The notes: a model not told the origin generated them from the sequence alone. Positions 1 to 6,415 are shown, counted from the stretch's first letter. The stretch: DNA of 10,655 bases from an uncultured Clostridia bacterium (GCA_945918815.1 CAMEIU010000065.1:1-10655), one strand, 5' to 3'. Program-made: numbers and translations.

Positions 1-2
1 AT

Positions 3-587
3 CCCCGGTTCGACGAGGAACGGTTTCGCCACCTGGGCGAGGTGTTCCAGCTGGATCCGAAGAAGCCGGTGCGGCGGTTCTCCAAGGGCATGCAGAAGCA
101 GCTGGCCTTCTGGCTGGCCATCTCCTGCCGCCCGGAGATTCTGGTCCTGGACGAACCGGTGGACGGCCTGGACCCGGTCATGCGGCGGCAGATCATGAGC
201 ATCATTCTCGAGGACGTGGCGGAGAGCGGCACCACGGTGCTGGTGTCCTCCCACAACCTGCGGGAGCTGGAGGATATCTGCGACCATGTGGGCATCATGC
301 ACAAGGGCAGAATGATGCTGGAGCGGTCCCTGTCCGCCTTGCAGGACAACATGGTCAAGGTCCAGCTGGTCACGGAGCAGCCCCTGCCGGATCAATTGCA
401 GGTGGTCCACAGCTCCACCGTGGGCCGGGTCCAGACCCTGATTGTCCGGGGCGGCGCGGAGCAGGTGGAGGCGCTCCTGAACCAGAGCAGCCCGCTGCTG
501 TGCGACGTGCTGCCCCTGTCGCTGGAAGAGGTATTTATCTACGAGCTGGGAGGTGTGGACTATGAAGTCAAGAACATCCTGCTGTAA
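3..587 (+). CDS. ABC transporter ATP-binding protein, 5' end outside window
   Basis: This is the C-terminal 194 residues of an ABC transporter ATPase, open from the window edge in the frame that starts at base 3. Visible motifs are a signature-loop variant FSKGMQKQ (about 78-101), Walker B ILVLDEP (138-158), a D-loop GLDP, and the H-loop His in SSHN (codon 252). The Walker A and Q-loop must lie upstream of the window. About 80 residues after the H-loop form the accessory tail common in ABC-2/YtrB-like exporter ATPases. The ATPase would power the membrane protein encoded next. The two genes overlap by 26 bases, which points to translational coupling and one complex at the cytoplasmic membrane. 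The transported substrate cannot be told from the sequence. An in-frame GTG at 42 is internal and not the real start, because similarity continues upstream of it. Confidence 0.93.
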   Translation, partial: PRFDEERFRHLGEVFQLDPKKPVRRFSKGMQKQLAFWLAISCRPEILVLDEPVDGLDPVMRRQIMSIILEDVAESGTTVLVSSHNLRELEDICDHVGIMHKGRMMLERSLSALQDNMVKVQLVTEQPLPDQLQVVHSSTVGRVQTLIVRGGAEQVEALLNQSSPLLCDVLPLSLEEVFIYELGGVDYEVKNILL

Positions 588-2382
588 CGGCGCGATTCTG
601 AAAAAGGACTTCCTCCGGGGCGCGCCCCTGTGGGCGGTCTATCTGCTGGGCTGGCTGGCAGCCGTGCCCCTTTCCATGATCTCCAACCGAACCTGGCGCG
701 TCCCGGTGGAGATGCAGTATCTGGTCCTGGGGGCCGCCGAGGTTTCCACCCATATGATTCCGTTTTTGTACGGCCTGGGCGCCGCCTGCCTGCTGTTCTC
801 CTTCCTTTACCGCAGCCGCAGCGCCAACTTCTTCGCCGCTTTGCCCCTGCGCCGGGAGAAGCTGTTCACCACAAAATATCTGACGGGCCTGCTCTATCTG
901 CTGCTGCCCAATGTGCTCATCGCGGTCCTTACGGTGGTGACCGGGGCCTGCCTGGGCGCCAATCTGGCGGTGCAGACCCTCCAGTGGTTCGCCGCCTCCT
1001 TCCTGAGCTATGTGTTCTATTTCAGCCTCGCCGTCTGCTGCGCCATGGTGGTGGGCCATCTGGTGGCCCTGCCCCTGCTCTACGGCGTGCTGAACTTTGC
1101 CGCCGTGGTGCTGGAAACCATCATCCGGTTCCTGATAGAGGGCTTCGTCTACGGCTGGTGCAGCCAGGACGAGATGATCGCGGACGTTCTGTCTCCCGTA
1201 TTCTATTTCCTCTCCGGCGACGGATTGTGCGCCGTGCGGGTGTATGACGAGGAAGGCCTCGGAAAGCTGATCTCCTGCCATCTGGACAACTGGCTGTCGG
1301 TGGTGATTCTGGCCCTGGTGGGCGCGGCCCTGGCCGCCCTGGCCTTCTGGATGTACCGGATGCACCGGATGGAATCCGCCGGGGACGTCATCGCCGTCCG
1401 GCATTTGAAGCCCGTGTTCCTCTACTGCTTCACCGTGGGCTGCAGCCTGGTCGTCGGCGGGATCCTGACCTCCATGCTCATCAGCGACACCTCCACCTAC
1501 AACTTCCTGCCCATCCTGGGCTGCCTGTTGGTGGGTGCCGTTTTGGGCTACTTTGGCGGCGAGATGATGCTCCACAAGTCCCTGCGGGTGTTCCGCAAGC
1601 GGAACTGGGCCAACTGCGCCGTGGCCTGCCTGGTCATTGCGGCGGCATTGTGCTGCGCCCGGTTCGACCTGTTCGGCTACAGCCGCTATGTGCCGGAGCT
1701 GAACGAGGTGTCCGCCGTCAGCCTGGGCTACAGCAACAACGAGAGCCATGACCGGGCGCTGATCGCCCAGGTGCTGGACCTCCACCAGGAGATTCTCAGC
1801 CAGCAGACCGCAACCGAAGCCCGGCTCCGCAGCGGAGATCACAGCCGGACGGTCTATGTCAACTACACCCTGACCGACGGCCGGGATGTCCGCCGCCGGT
1901 ATGCACTGCCGGTGAACGAGGAAACGATCCGGGAGCCGGACAGCCTGATCCGCCGCTATGAGGCCGCCTACAACGACCCCAACTACATCGTGACCCGGAA
2001 CCTGGCGGAGACCTACACCCAGGCGGATATCCAGCGTGCCTACGTCTATGTCTACTGCTATGATGAGGAAAGCAGCTACCGGAATGAGGAGATCTATCTC
2101 TCCGCCGCCGAGACCTACGAGCTGCTGAAAACCGCCGTGGAGCCGGATATGCGCGACGGCCTCCTGGGCACCGAGTCCTTTACGGAGGGGTATACGTTCG
2201 ACGACTACAATAAAGAATATGCAGAGCTTCAGCCGGAGGAAGTGCATTGGGATGTGGAACTGTGCATCGAGCCGGTCAGCAACGCCCCCACGTCCAGCTG
2301 GTATCTGAGCATCCCCGCCGAAGCCACCCGCACGGTCCAGGCCCTGATTGAGCTCGGCGTCCCTGCGGAGGCGTTTGAATAA
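562..2382 (+). CDS. ABC transporter permease with large C-terminal soluble domain
   Basis: A 606-residue integral membrane protein, the likely partner of the overlapping ATPase. The ATG at 562 is preferred over the GTG at 553 because GGGAGG (548-553) lies 8 bases upstream of it. The N-terminal ~370 residues hold several hydrophobic segments: the first near residues 23-40, a cluster in roughly residues 70-210, and further ones near 245-265, 285-335 and 353-370. A polar loop reading RSRSANFFAALPLRREKLF follows the second segment; such a loop is typical of ABC-2-like permeases of Firmicutes next to YtrB-type ATPases. The last ~235 residues are soluble, acidic and Tyr-rich, and resemble the C-terminal domain of permeases labelled DUF6449 (from memory, not searched). 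Membrane protein and ATPase partnership are clear; substrate and the role of the tail domain are unknown. A strong hairpin terminator begins 5 bases after the stop. Confidence 0.88.
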   Translation: MKSRTSCCNGAILKKDFLRGAPLWAVYLLGWLAAVPLSMISNRTWRVPVEMQYLVLGAAEVSTHMIPFLYGLGAACLLFSFLYRSRSANFFAALPLRREKLFTTKYLTGLLYLLLPNVLIAVLTVVTGACLGANLAVQTLQWFAASFLSYVFYFSLAVCCAMVVGHLVALPLLYGVLNFAAVVLETIIRFLIEGFVYGWCSQDEMIADVLSPVFYFLSGDGLCAVRVYDEEGLGKLISCHLDNWLSVVILALVGAALAALAFWMYRMHRMESAGDVIAVRHLKPVFLYCFTVGCSLVVGGILTSMLISDTSTYNFLPILGCLLVGAVLGYFGGEMMLHKSLRVFRKRNWANCAVACLVIAAALCCARFDLFGYSRYVPELNEVSAVSLGYSNNESHDRALIAQVLDLHQEILSQQTATEARLRSGDHSRTVYVNYTLTDGRDVRRRYALPVNEETIREPDSLIRRYEAAYNDPNYIVTRNLAETYTQADIQRAYVYVYCYDEESSYRNEEIYLSAAETYELLKTAVEPDMRDGLLGTESFTEGYTFDDYNKEYAELQPEEVHWDVELCIEPVSNAPTSSWYLSIPAEATRTVQALIELGVPAEAFE

Positions 2383-2386
2383 AGGC

Positions 2387-2428
2387 CGCAACCTCATGCC
2401 TCCTTGTTGGGGCATGAGGTTGCGTTTT
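2387..2428 (+). terminator. Intrinsic terminator after the ABC genes
   Basis: A perfect 14-bp stem (CGCAACCTCATGCC at 2387-2400 with its complement at 2411-2424) encloses a 10-base loop and is followed by TTTT (2425-2428). It starts just after the permease stop codon and separates the ABC unit from the phosphatase gene. Confidence 0.85.
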
Positions 2429-2448
2429 GGTTCGCACAATGCTACACT
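2420..2448 (+). promoter_or_regulatory. Possible weak promoter for the phosphatase gene
   Basis: TTGCGT (2420-2425) and TACACT (2443-2448) are separated by 17 bases, so they could be -35 and -10 boxes. Each matches the sigma-A consensus only partly, and the -35 overlaps the terminator stem. It is listed because the phosphatase gene follows a strong terminator and needs its own start. Confidence 0.3.
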
Positions 2449-2479
2449 ATTCCCGAAACCGTCACAAGGGGGGACTAGT

Positions 2480-3052
2480 TTGAACCGCCTGATTTTACTG
2501 CGCCACGGCGTCACGGAGGCCAACCGGATGCACCGCTACTGCGGCTCCACGGACCTGCCCCTGGACCCGGAATCTCTGAAGGCCTTCCGGCAGAGGCGGA
2601 AAGCCTTGACATACCCGAACCCGGATGGCCTGCAAATTCTCACCTCCGGTATGCTGCGCACGGAGCAGACCTTGCTGGAAATCTACGGCCCCGTGGCCCA
2701 TGATGCCGAGCGGGATTTCCGGGAGATCGACTTCGGCGTCTTTGAAAACAAGACCTACGAGGAATTGAAGGACGACCCGGCCTACCAGACCTGGCTCATC
2801 GGGGACAACGAGCAAAACGTCTGCCCCGGCGGCGAAAGCGGGGTGCAGATGGCCACCCGGGTCCTGGCGGCGTTGGACCGGCTGGAAAAAGACACCCTCC
2901 TGGTGACCCACGGCGGCGTCATCGCCTGCATCATGAATGCCCTGTTCCCGGACGAAAAAAAGTCCCGCTACCAATGGCAGCCGGAACCGTTTTGCGGATA
3001 TGAAGTGATCTGGAAGCAGGGAACCCCAACCTACCGGCGTATCCCCAAATAA
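2480..3052 (+). CDS. Histidine phosphatase family protein (phosphoglycerate mutase-like)
   Basis: A 190-residue cytoplasmic phosphatase of the histidine phosphatase superfamily. The start is TTG at 2480: AAGGGGGG (2466-2473) sits 6 bases upstream and the family's N-terminal core begins at once with NRLILLRHGVTEANR. The RHG motif carries the His that becomes phosphorylated. The REIDFGVFE segment carries the acidic residue of the family, and VTHGG near residue 145 carries the second catalytic His. The length fits small members such as CobC/alpha-ribazole phosphatase and GpmB-like phosphatases. No cobalamin genes are nearby, so the substrate is undetermined. The open frame extends upstream to 2348, but that part reads through the terminator and overlaps the permease end, so it is not taken as coding. 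The gene appears to be a single-gene unit between two hairpins. Confidence 0.92.
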   Translation: MNRLILLRHGVTEANRMHRYCGSTDLPLDPESLKAFRQRRKALTYPNPDGLQILTSGMLRTEQTLLEIYGPVAHDAERDFREIDFGVFENKTYEELKDDPAYQTWLIGDNEQNVCPGGESGVQMATRVLAALDRLEKDTLLVTHGGVIACIMNALFPDEKKSRYQWQPEPFCGYEVIWKQGTPTYRRIPK

Positions 3053-3059
3053 CAGAGCG

Positions 3060-3117
3060 CCCTCGTGCCCTTTTGCAGGGGCGGCTATCAGCCGCCCGCA
3101 ATGGGTACGAGGGTTTT
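3060..3117 (+). terminator. Composite two-level hairpin / terminator
   Basis: CCCTCGTGCCC (3060-3070) pairs with GGGTACGAGGG (3103-3113), 11 bp with one G-U. Inside is a second hairpin: GGGCGGCT (3079-3086) pairs with AGCCGCCC (3090-3097) around a 3-base loop, extended by TGC/GCA. GTTTT follows the outer stem on the plus strand, so it can end phosphatase transcription. It also faces the 3' end of the minus-strand small gene at 3125, but there is no T-run on that side. The inner GGGGCGGC core resembles the central palindrome of the repeat at 5133-5419. Confidence 0.7.
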
Positions 3118-3124
3118 CCTGTAT

Positions 3125-3307
3125 TCAGAAGATCGCGCACAGCAGCGCAATGATGCCGCCAATGACTGCGGCGGCCACCACAAAGGAGCAGCAGCCGGGC
3201 AGGCAGCAACAGCCCCGGCGCGGCGGCGGAGGGGGCGGACCAAAACCGTGATGGGGCGGCCCGAAGCCGCGGCGCGGGGGACCAAAGCCAGGGCCACGAG
3301 GATGCAT
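3125..3307 (-). CDS. Small Gly/Pro-rich, Cys-rich single-pass membrane protein
   Basis: A 60-residue protein I cannot assign to a named family. Residues 5-29 are a low-complexity tract with three GFGPP units separated by RR or HH and ending in six prolines. Residues 33-40 hold five cysteines (CCCLPGCC). Residues 42-60 are a hydrophobic segment (FVVAAAVIGGIIALLCAIF) that reaches the C-terminus, so the protein is probably tail-anchored with the Cys cluster at the membrane face. It is considered real because AAAAGGAGG (complement of 3316-3324) lies 8 bases before the ATG and the domain layout is orderly. The opposite strand at 3065-3328 is also open, but as a shadow with no good ribosome binding site. 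Role unknown; metal or lipid binding, or a scaffold, are guesses. Confidence 0.68.
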   Translation of the reverse strand: MHPRGPGFGPPRRGFGPPHHGFGPPPPPPRRGCCCLPGCCSFVVAAAVIGGIIALLCAIF

Positions 3308-3407
3308 ACTCGGTTCCTCCTTTTCTGATTTGGTCCCATTTTACGCCAAATTTGTGAAAAAGAAAGGAACAGAAAATTAAAAATTGATGATAACGAACGG
3401 CTTTTTG

Positions 3408-3602
3408 AAATTGGGCTTTGACGATGTGCTGCCTTCTGTAGGGCACGGCCACTGGACGTGCCGCATGCAGGCAGCTGCATTCTGGAATCAACTGCCAAAC
3501 GGCGCGTCGGGTCGCGGTCCAGACCGGCCTCTCTTGCCCTTCGGGCAATTCACCTTCCCGCGCCCTACATGGGCGATACATCCCATCGTCAAATCCCAAT
3601 TT
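3408..3602. repeat. MITE-like palindromic element 1 (195 bp)
   Basis: The termini are inverted: AAATTGGGCTTTGACGATG (3408-3426) matches the complement of 3584-3602 in 18 of 19 positions. An inner arm pair, TGTAGGGCACGG (3437-3448) and CCGCGCCCTACA (3558-3569), matches in 11 of 12. The interior has further small hairpins, for example TTGCCC-TTC-GGGCAA near 3535-3549. I see no transposase or gene inside. With 3308-3407, which is AT-rich and holds only the small gene's leader, it fills the gap between the small gene and the oxidoreductase gene. Its right end lies 24 bases past the oxidoreductase stop codon. Confidence 0.7.
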
Positions 3603-3626
3603 CCCTTTTTGAGCAGGATTTCCTGC

Positions 3627-5068
3627 TCACAGCTGTTCTGCGTCCGATTGGGCGGGGCCGCTGATGCGGGTGCCGTCGGGGCGGAACCGGGAGCCGTGGC
3701 AGGGGCAGTCCCAGGTCTGCTCGTCCGGGTTCCATTCCAGCTGGCAGCCCATGTGGGGGCACCGGGTTCGGATGGCTTGCACCGTCCCGTCCTGGTCCTT
3801 GCAGGCTCCGACCTTCCGGCCTCCCTGCTGCACCACGCCGCCGTGGCCCGGAATGAGACGTTCGGCCTTCTCCCGGGGCCGCAGGAACCACTGCCGTCCC
3901 AGGTTCTTCGCAGCAACCACCGTCTGGGCCAGGACGCCATGGACCGAAGCGGTGTCAAAGCGGCGGGGGGAAAAGGCGGCGGCGAAGCTGTTTTCCTTCC
4001 GCATAAAAGGTCACTCAGGATCATGGCGGCGGCCATAGCGTTGGTCATGCCCCACTGGTTGAAGCCGGTGGCCACATACCAGTCCGGCCGGAAGACGCTG
4101 TAGGGGCCCACATAGGGAAGCCCGTCGGGGGTCATGCAGTCCTGGGCTGACCAGCGGACAACGACCCGGCTTCGGGGAAAGTAGACCGCCGCCCGCTGGG
4201 CCAGAATCTCGTAGCGGCTGCCTTCAGCGTTGTGGCCGGAGCGGTGGCCGCAGCCGCCGACCAGCACCAGACCCTCCGCCGGCCGCAGAGACAGATCGCC
4301 CTGGTCCACGCCGTAATAGCTGCCAGACAAAGGCGCAACGTTCTCCAGGCCCAGCACATAGTCCCGGGCCTGGTGCAGCTTCAGAAAATAGAACCCCGGC
4401 ACGTTGCGGAAGGGATAGTGGCAGGCGAAGACGATCTGCTTGGCCGTCACGGTCCCGTGGGGCGTCCAGATCCGATGGCCCCGGACCCGGACCGCCTGGG
4501 TGTGTTCATAGATTGGCAGGCCCCCGGTGATGGCCTGGAGAAAGGCCAGGGGATGGAACACCGCCTGGCTGTCCAGCCGGACGGCTCCCTGAATGGGGAA
4601 GGGCAGGTCCGTGTCGGTGGTGAACACCGCCGGAAGGCCCAGGTCCGCTTCCAGATTTGCCTCCTGCCGCAGCATGGTGCCGCCGGGCTGGGCGTAGAGG
4701 TAGGAGGGACACTGGCTGTAGCCCACGTCCCGGTCCAGCCGGGCCGCCAGGGCGGCGTATTCCTTCCCGGCCAGCTGGTTGGCGGCCACATAGAGCCTAG
4801 CCCGTTCCATGCCAACCTTCTGAACCAGCTTGGTCAGCATGCCATGCTGGGCTGTCACCTTGGCCGTGGTGTGGCCGGTCTGGCCGCTGCCCACGGTCCC
4901 GGCCTCCAGCAGCACGCAGTCCACGCCCAGCTCCTTCAGCCGGTATCCCAGCAGGCATCCCGTCATCCCCGCGCCGAGGATCGCCACCTGGGTGTGTATG
5001 TCTCCATGCAGCGCCTCCCGCGCGGGCAGGCTGACCGTCTTTTCCCAAAGGGACCTGGTATCTTGCAT
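3627..5068 (-). pseudogene. FAD-dependent oxidoreductase with C-terminal Rieske [2Fe-2S] domain, frameshifted
   Basis: Restoring one missing base gives about 480 residues, the usual length for DAO-type FAD oxidoreductases carrying a Rieske domain. The start chosen is ATG at 5068, preceded by GGTGGAG; the ATG at 5083 has no ribosome binding site. The N-terminal Rossmann motif ILGAGMTG binds FAD (4958-4975), and the C-terminal FAD segment reads YVATGFNQWGMT. After DLLCGR the frame breaks. Only with a shift near 3991-3997, in the run reading GGAAGGAAAAC on the minus strand, does the sequence continue as NSFAAAFSPRRFDTAS and then the Rieske motifs CPHMGC (3744-3761) and CPCHGS (3690-3707), stop TGA at 3627. 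Unshifted, translation runs on into repeat element 1 and stops at 3488 without the iron-sulfur ligands. The family likely oxidises an amine or amino acid; the substrate is unknown. A 7-bp hairpin (3611-3628) overlaps the stop but has no T-run. Confidence 0.85.
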
Positions 5069-5132
5069 AATCTCCACCGCCATTCCGTTTGTAATAGTAT
5101 GACCGGAAACGAAAAAAATATGGCCGCGCGGA

Positions 5133-5419
5133 CCGGAAAATTGGGATTTGTAGAGCGAATTGACAATTGACAATGGACAATTGACAATTATGGTGTCGCT
5201 TCGCGATGAATTAGAATTGACAGAAGCACGATCAAGCAACACCGTAGGGGCGGCCCCGCGTGGCCGCCCGAAAGCCTGCACCAACGGGCGGCCACATGGG
5301 GCTGCCCCTACGGATTTCTTTCTGGCGGGCAATCATTTCAATCATCCGCGAAGCGGATACCTCCATTGTCAATTGTCAATTATCAATTGTCAACTCATAG
5401 ATAAATCCCAATTTTCCGG
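5133..5419. repeat. MITE-like palindromic element 2 (287 bp)
   Basis: The ends are a perfect 17-bp inverted repeat, CCGGAAAATTGGGATTT (5133-5149) and its complement (5403-5419). Inside each end are arrays of TTGACAATT / GACAATGG units (about 5158-5190, and in complement 5365-5396). A central palindrome pairs 5242-5270 with 5285-5313, matching in 26 of 29 positions around a 14-base loop. I see no coding gene; open frames crossing it are translations of the repeat. Together with 5069-5132, an AT-rich leader of the minus-strand gene, and 5420-5692, the operon control region, it fills the long gap between the oxidoreductase and licT. Confidence 0.8.
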
Positions 5420-5456
5420 CCTTCCTACAGTGTCCGTTTCCTCCTCTTGCTTGTAT

Positions 5457-5501
5457 AACCTGCACAATTTTGGAAGAGATAATTGAGCAGTTGCGCAGGT
5501 T
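5457..5501. promoter_or_regulatory. Possible operator dyad over the operon -35 box
   Basis: AACCTGCACAA (5457-5467) and TTGCGCAGGTT (5491-5501) are inverted copies matching in 10 of 11 positions with a 23-base centre. The right arm overlaps the first two bases of the -35 box. This is what a repressor or activator site, or a looped dimer site, would look like, but no binding protein can be named. Confidence 0.35.
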
Positions 5502-5529
5502 GACAAATGAAAAAATTCTCTGATATAAT
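5500..5529 (+). promoter_or_regulatory. Sigma-A promoter of the PTS operon
   Basis: TTGACA (5500-5505) and TATAAT (5524-5529) are both exact consensus boxes, 18 bases apart. TG at 5521-5522 makes an extended -10. Transcription would begin near 5536, giving a leader of about 155 bases that contains the RAT and terminator. Confidence 0.88.
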
Positions 5530-5550
5530 AAGCTCAGAAAAAAGGAATAA

Positions 5551-5580
5551 GTTCGTGTTACTGTTCAATCAGGCATGAGT
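5551..5580 (+). promoter_or_regulatory. Ribonucleic antiterminator (RAT), LicT/BglG/SacT type
   Basis: A 30-base element with the conserved core GTTACTG (5557-5563) and CAGGC (5570-5574). The flanks GTTCGT (5551-5556) and ATGAGT (5575-5580) can form a 6-bp lower stem using wobble pairs. This matches the RAT hairpins bound as dimers by CAT domains of LicT, SacT, SacY and BglG. Its 3' side is shared with the left arm of the next terminator, so the two structures exclude each other. Confidence 0.87.
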
Positions 5581-5622
5581 TCTTAATTTGGGAAACCAAT
5601 TTGAGAAGTCATGTCTTTTTTT
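5574..5622 (+). terminator. Leader terminator controlled by the RAT
   Basis: The left arm 5574-5591 pairs with 5596-5613 in 16 of 18 positions (one G-U, two mismatches), capped by a GAAA tetraloop and followed by TCTTTTTTT (5614-5622). The first seven bases of the left arm are also the 3' side of the RAT, the classical arrangement in which LicT binding prevents the terminator from forming. Confidence 0.87.
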
Positions 5623-5692
5623 GTTTGTGTCAGAGGTCCCGGGGGAAAACAGAGGAAGAAAGCCTGTAGGTCCAGAGTACGGGGGTGCTGTT

Positions 5693-6415
5693 GTGAAGGC
5701 GATTAAGGTGTTCAACAATAATGCGATTTCCACGGTGATGCCGGACGGCCGCGAGGCGATTGTCCTGGGAAAGGGAATTGGATTCCACAAGCGGCCGGGC
5801 GAGATGGTGGATGAACAGCGCATTGAAAAGGTCTACTATGTTCAGAACGAGATGCAGACCAAGTTTCTGCAGATGCTCCAGGACGTCAAGCCGGAGGTCA
5901 TGGAGGCTGCCGAGCAGATCATCGCCATGGCCGAAAAGGACGGCTTCTACATGAGCAACCAGGCCACCATCTCCCTGGTGGACCACATCAGCTTCGCCAT
6001 TGAGCGGCAGAAGCGGCAGATGGCCCTGCCGAACCTGCTGCTGAACGAGACGCAGCTGCTCTATCAGAAGGAATACGAGCTGGGCCGCCGGTCCCTGCAA
6101 ATCATCGGGGACTGCTGCGGCGTGACCTTGCCGGAGGATGAAGCGGGCTATATCGCCCTGCACCTGGTCTCCATCTCCGTGGACCGCAATGCCGCCTACA
6201 GCATTCTGAAATTTGTCAAGGGCGCCCTGGATATCATCAAGGAGACCTATGGCGTCGTTCCCAGTCAGAGCAGTCTGGATACCATGCGCCTGACCGCGAA
6301 GGCGAGGCTCTGCCCGCCGGCGCCGCGCCTGCGGAGGTCCCTGCTGAGACAGAAGCCGCGCCCGCGCCCAAGGCCGGGAAGACCGCTTCCGGCGTCGATA
6401 ACGAGATGGCCATGA
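5693..6415 (+). CDS. licT: LicT/BglG-family antiterminator, truncated in PRD2 with an out-of-frame tail
   Basis: A transcription antiterminator that would bind the RAT in its own leader. The GTG start at 5693 follows GGGGGTG (5681-5687) and gives the family N-terminus MKAIKVFNNNAISTV. Residues 1-55 are the RNA-binding CAT domain, including EAIVLGKGIGF. PRD1 follows, with phosphorylatable histidines at H98 (LVDHISF) and H157 (ALHLV), equivalent to LicT H100 and H159. PRD2 starts at about residue 170 but ends near residue 200 after SSLDTMRLT, where the first PRD2 histidine (LicT H207) should soon follow. From about base 6290 the remaining ~40 residues are Pro/Arg-rich, because this frame reads the linker of a PTS EIICB gene out of frame, ending at TGA 6413-6415. 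The family is about 280 residues; this product is 240. Both PRD2 histidines, the HPr targets in catabolite control, are lost. Function may be partial, altered or absent. Confidence 0.85.
   Translation: MKAIKVFNNNAISTVMPDGREAIVLGKGIGFHKRPGEMVDEQRIEKVYYVQNEMQTKFLQMLQDVKPEVMEAAEQIIAMAEKDGFYMSNQATISLVDHISFAIERQKRQMALPNLLLNETQLLYQKEYELGRRSLQIIGDCCGVTLPEDEAGYIALHLVSISVDRNAAYSILKFVKGALDIIKETYGVVPSQSSLDTMRLTAKARLCPPAPRLRRSLLRQKPRPRPRPGRPLPASITRWP

Noticed and set aside
568..2523. 651-codon minus-strand open frame opposite the ABC permease
   Set aside because: A shadow frame with low-complexity His/Gln/Gly-rich content; the plus-strand frame has clear membrane segments and a ribosome binding site.
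3611..3628. Hairpin GAGCAGG/CCTGCTC as terminator of the minus-strand oxidoreductase
   Set aside because: On the minus strand it is followed by AAAAAGGG rather than a T-run and it overlaps the stop codon.
3985..4006. Programmed -1 ribosomal frameshift producing the Rieske fusion
   Set aside because: No canonical X XXY YYZ slippery heptamer in the correct phase and no known case in this family; a one-base deletion or sequencing error is simpler.
3384..4103. 239-codon plus-strand open frame
   Set aside because: It crosses repeat element 1 and lies opposite the Rieske domain, with no ribosome binding site or domain.
5158..5190. TTGACAATT tandem units as a CRISPR array
   Set aside because: The units are about 7-14 bases with no unique spacers, mirrored in complement near 5365-5396; this is part of a palindromic element.
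5069..5332. N-terminal extension of the oxidoreductase frame up to 5332
   Set aside because: It is the translation of repeat element 2; the family N-terminus and a ribosome binding site support the start at 5068.
5160..5486. 108-codon plus-strand open frame
   Set aside because: It lies almost entirely inside the palindromic repeat and ends in the promoter region, with no family features.
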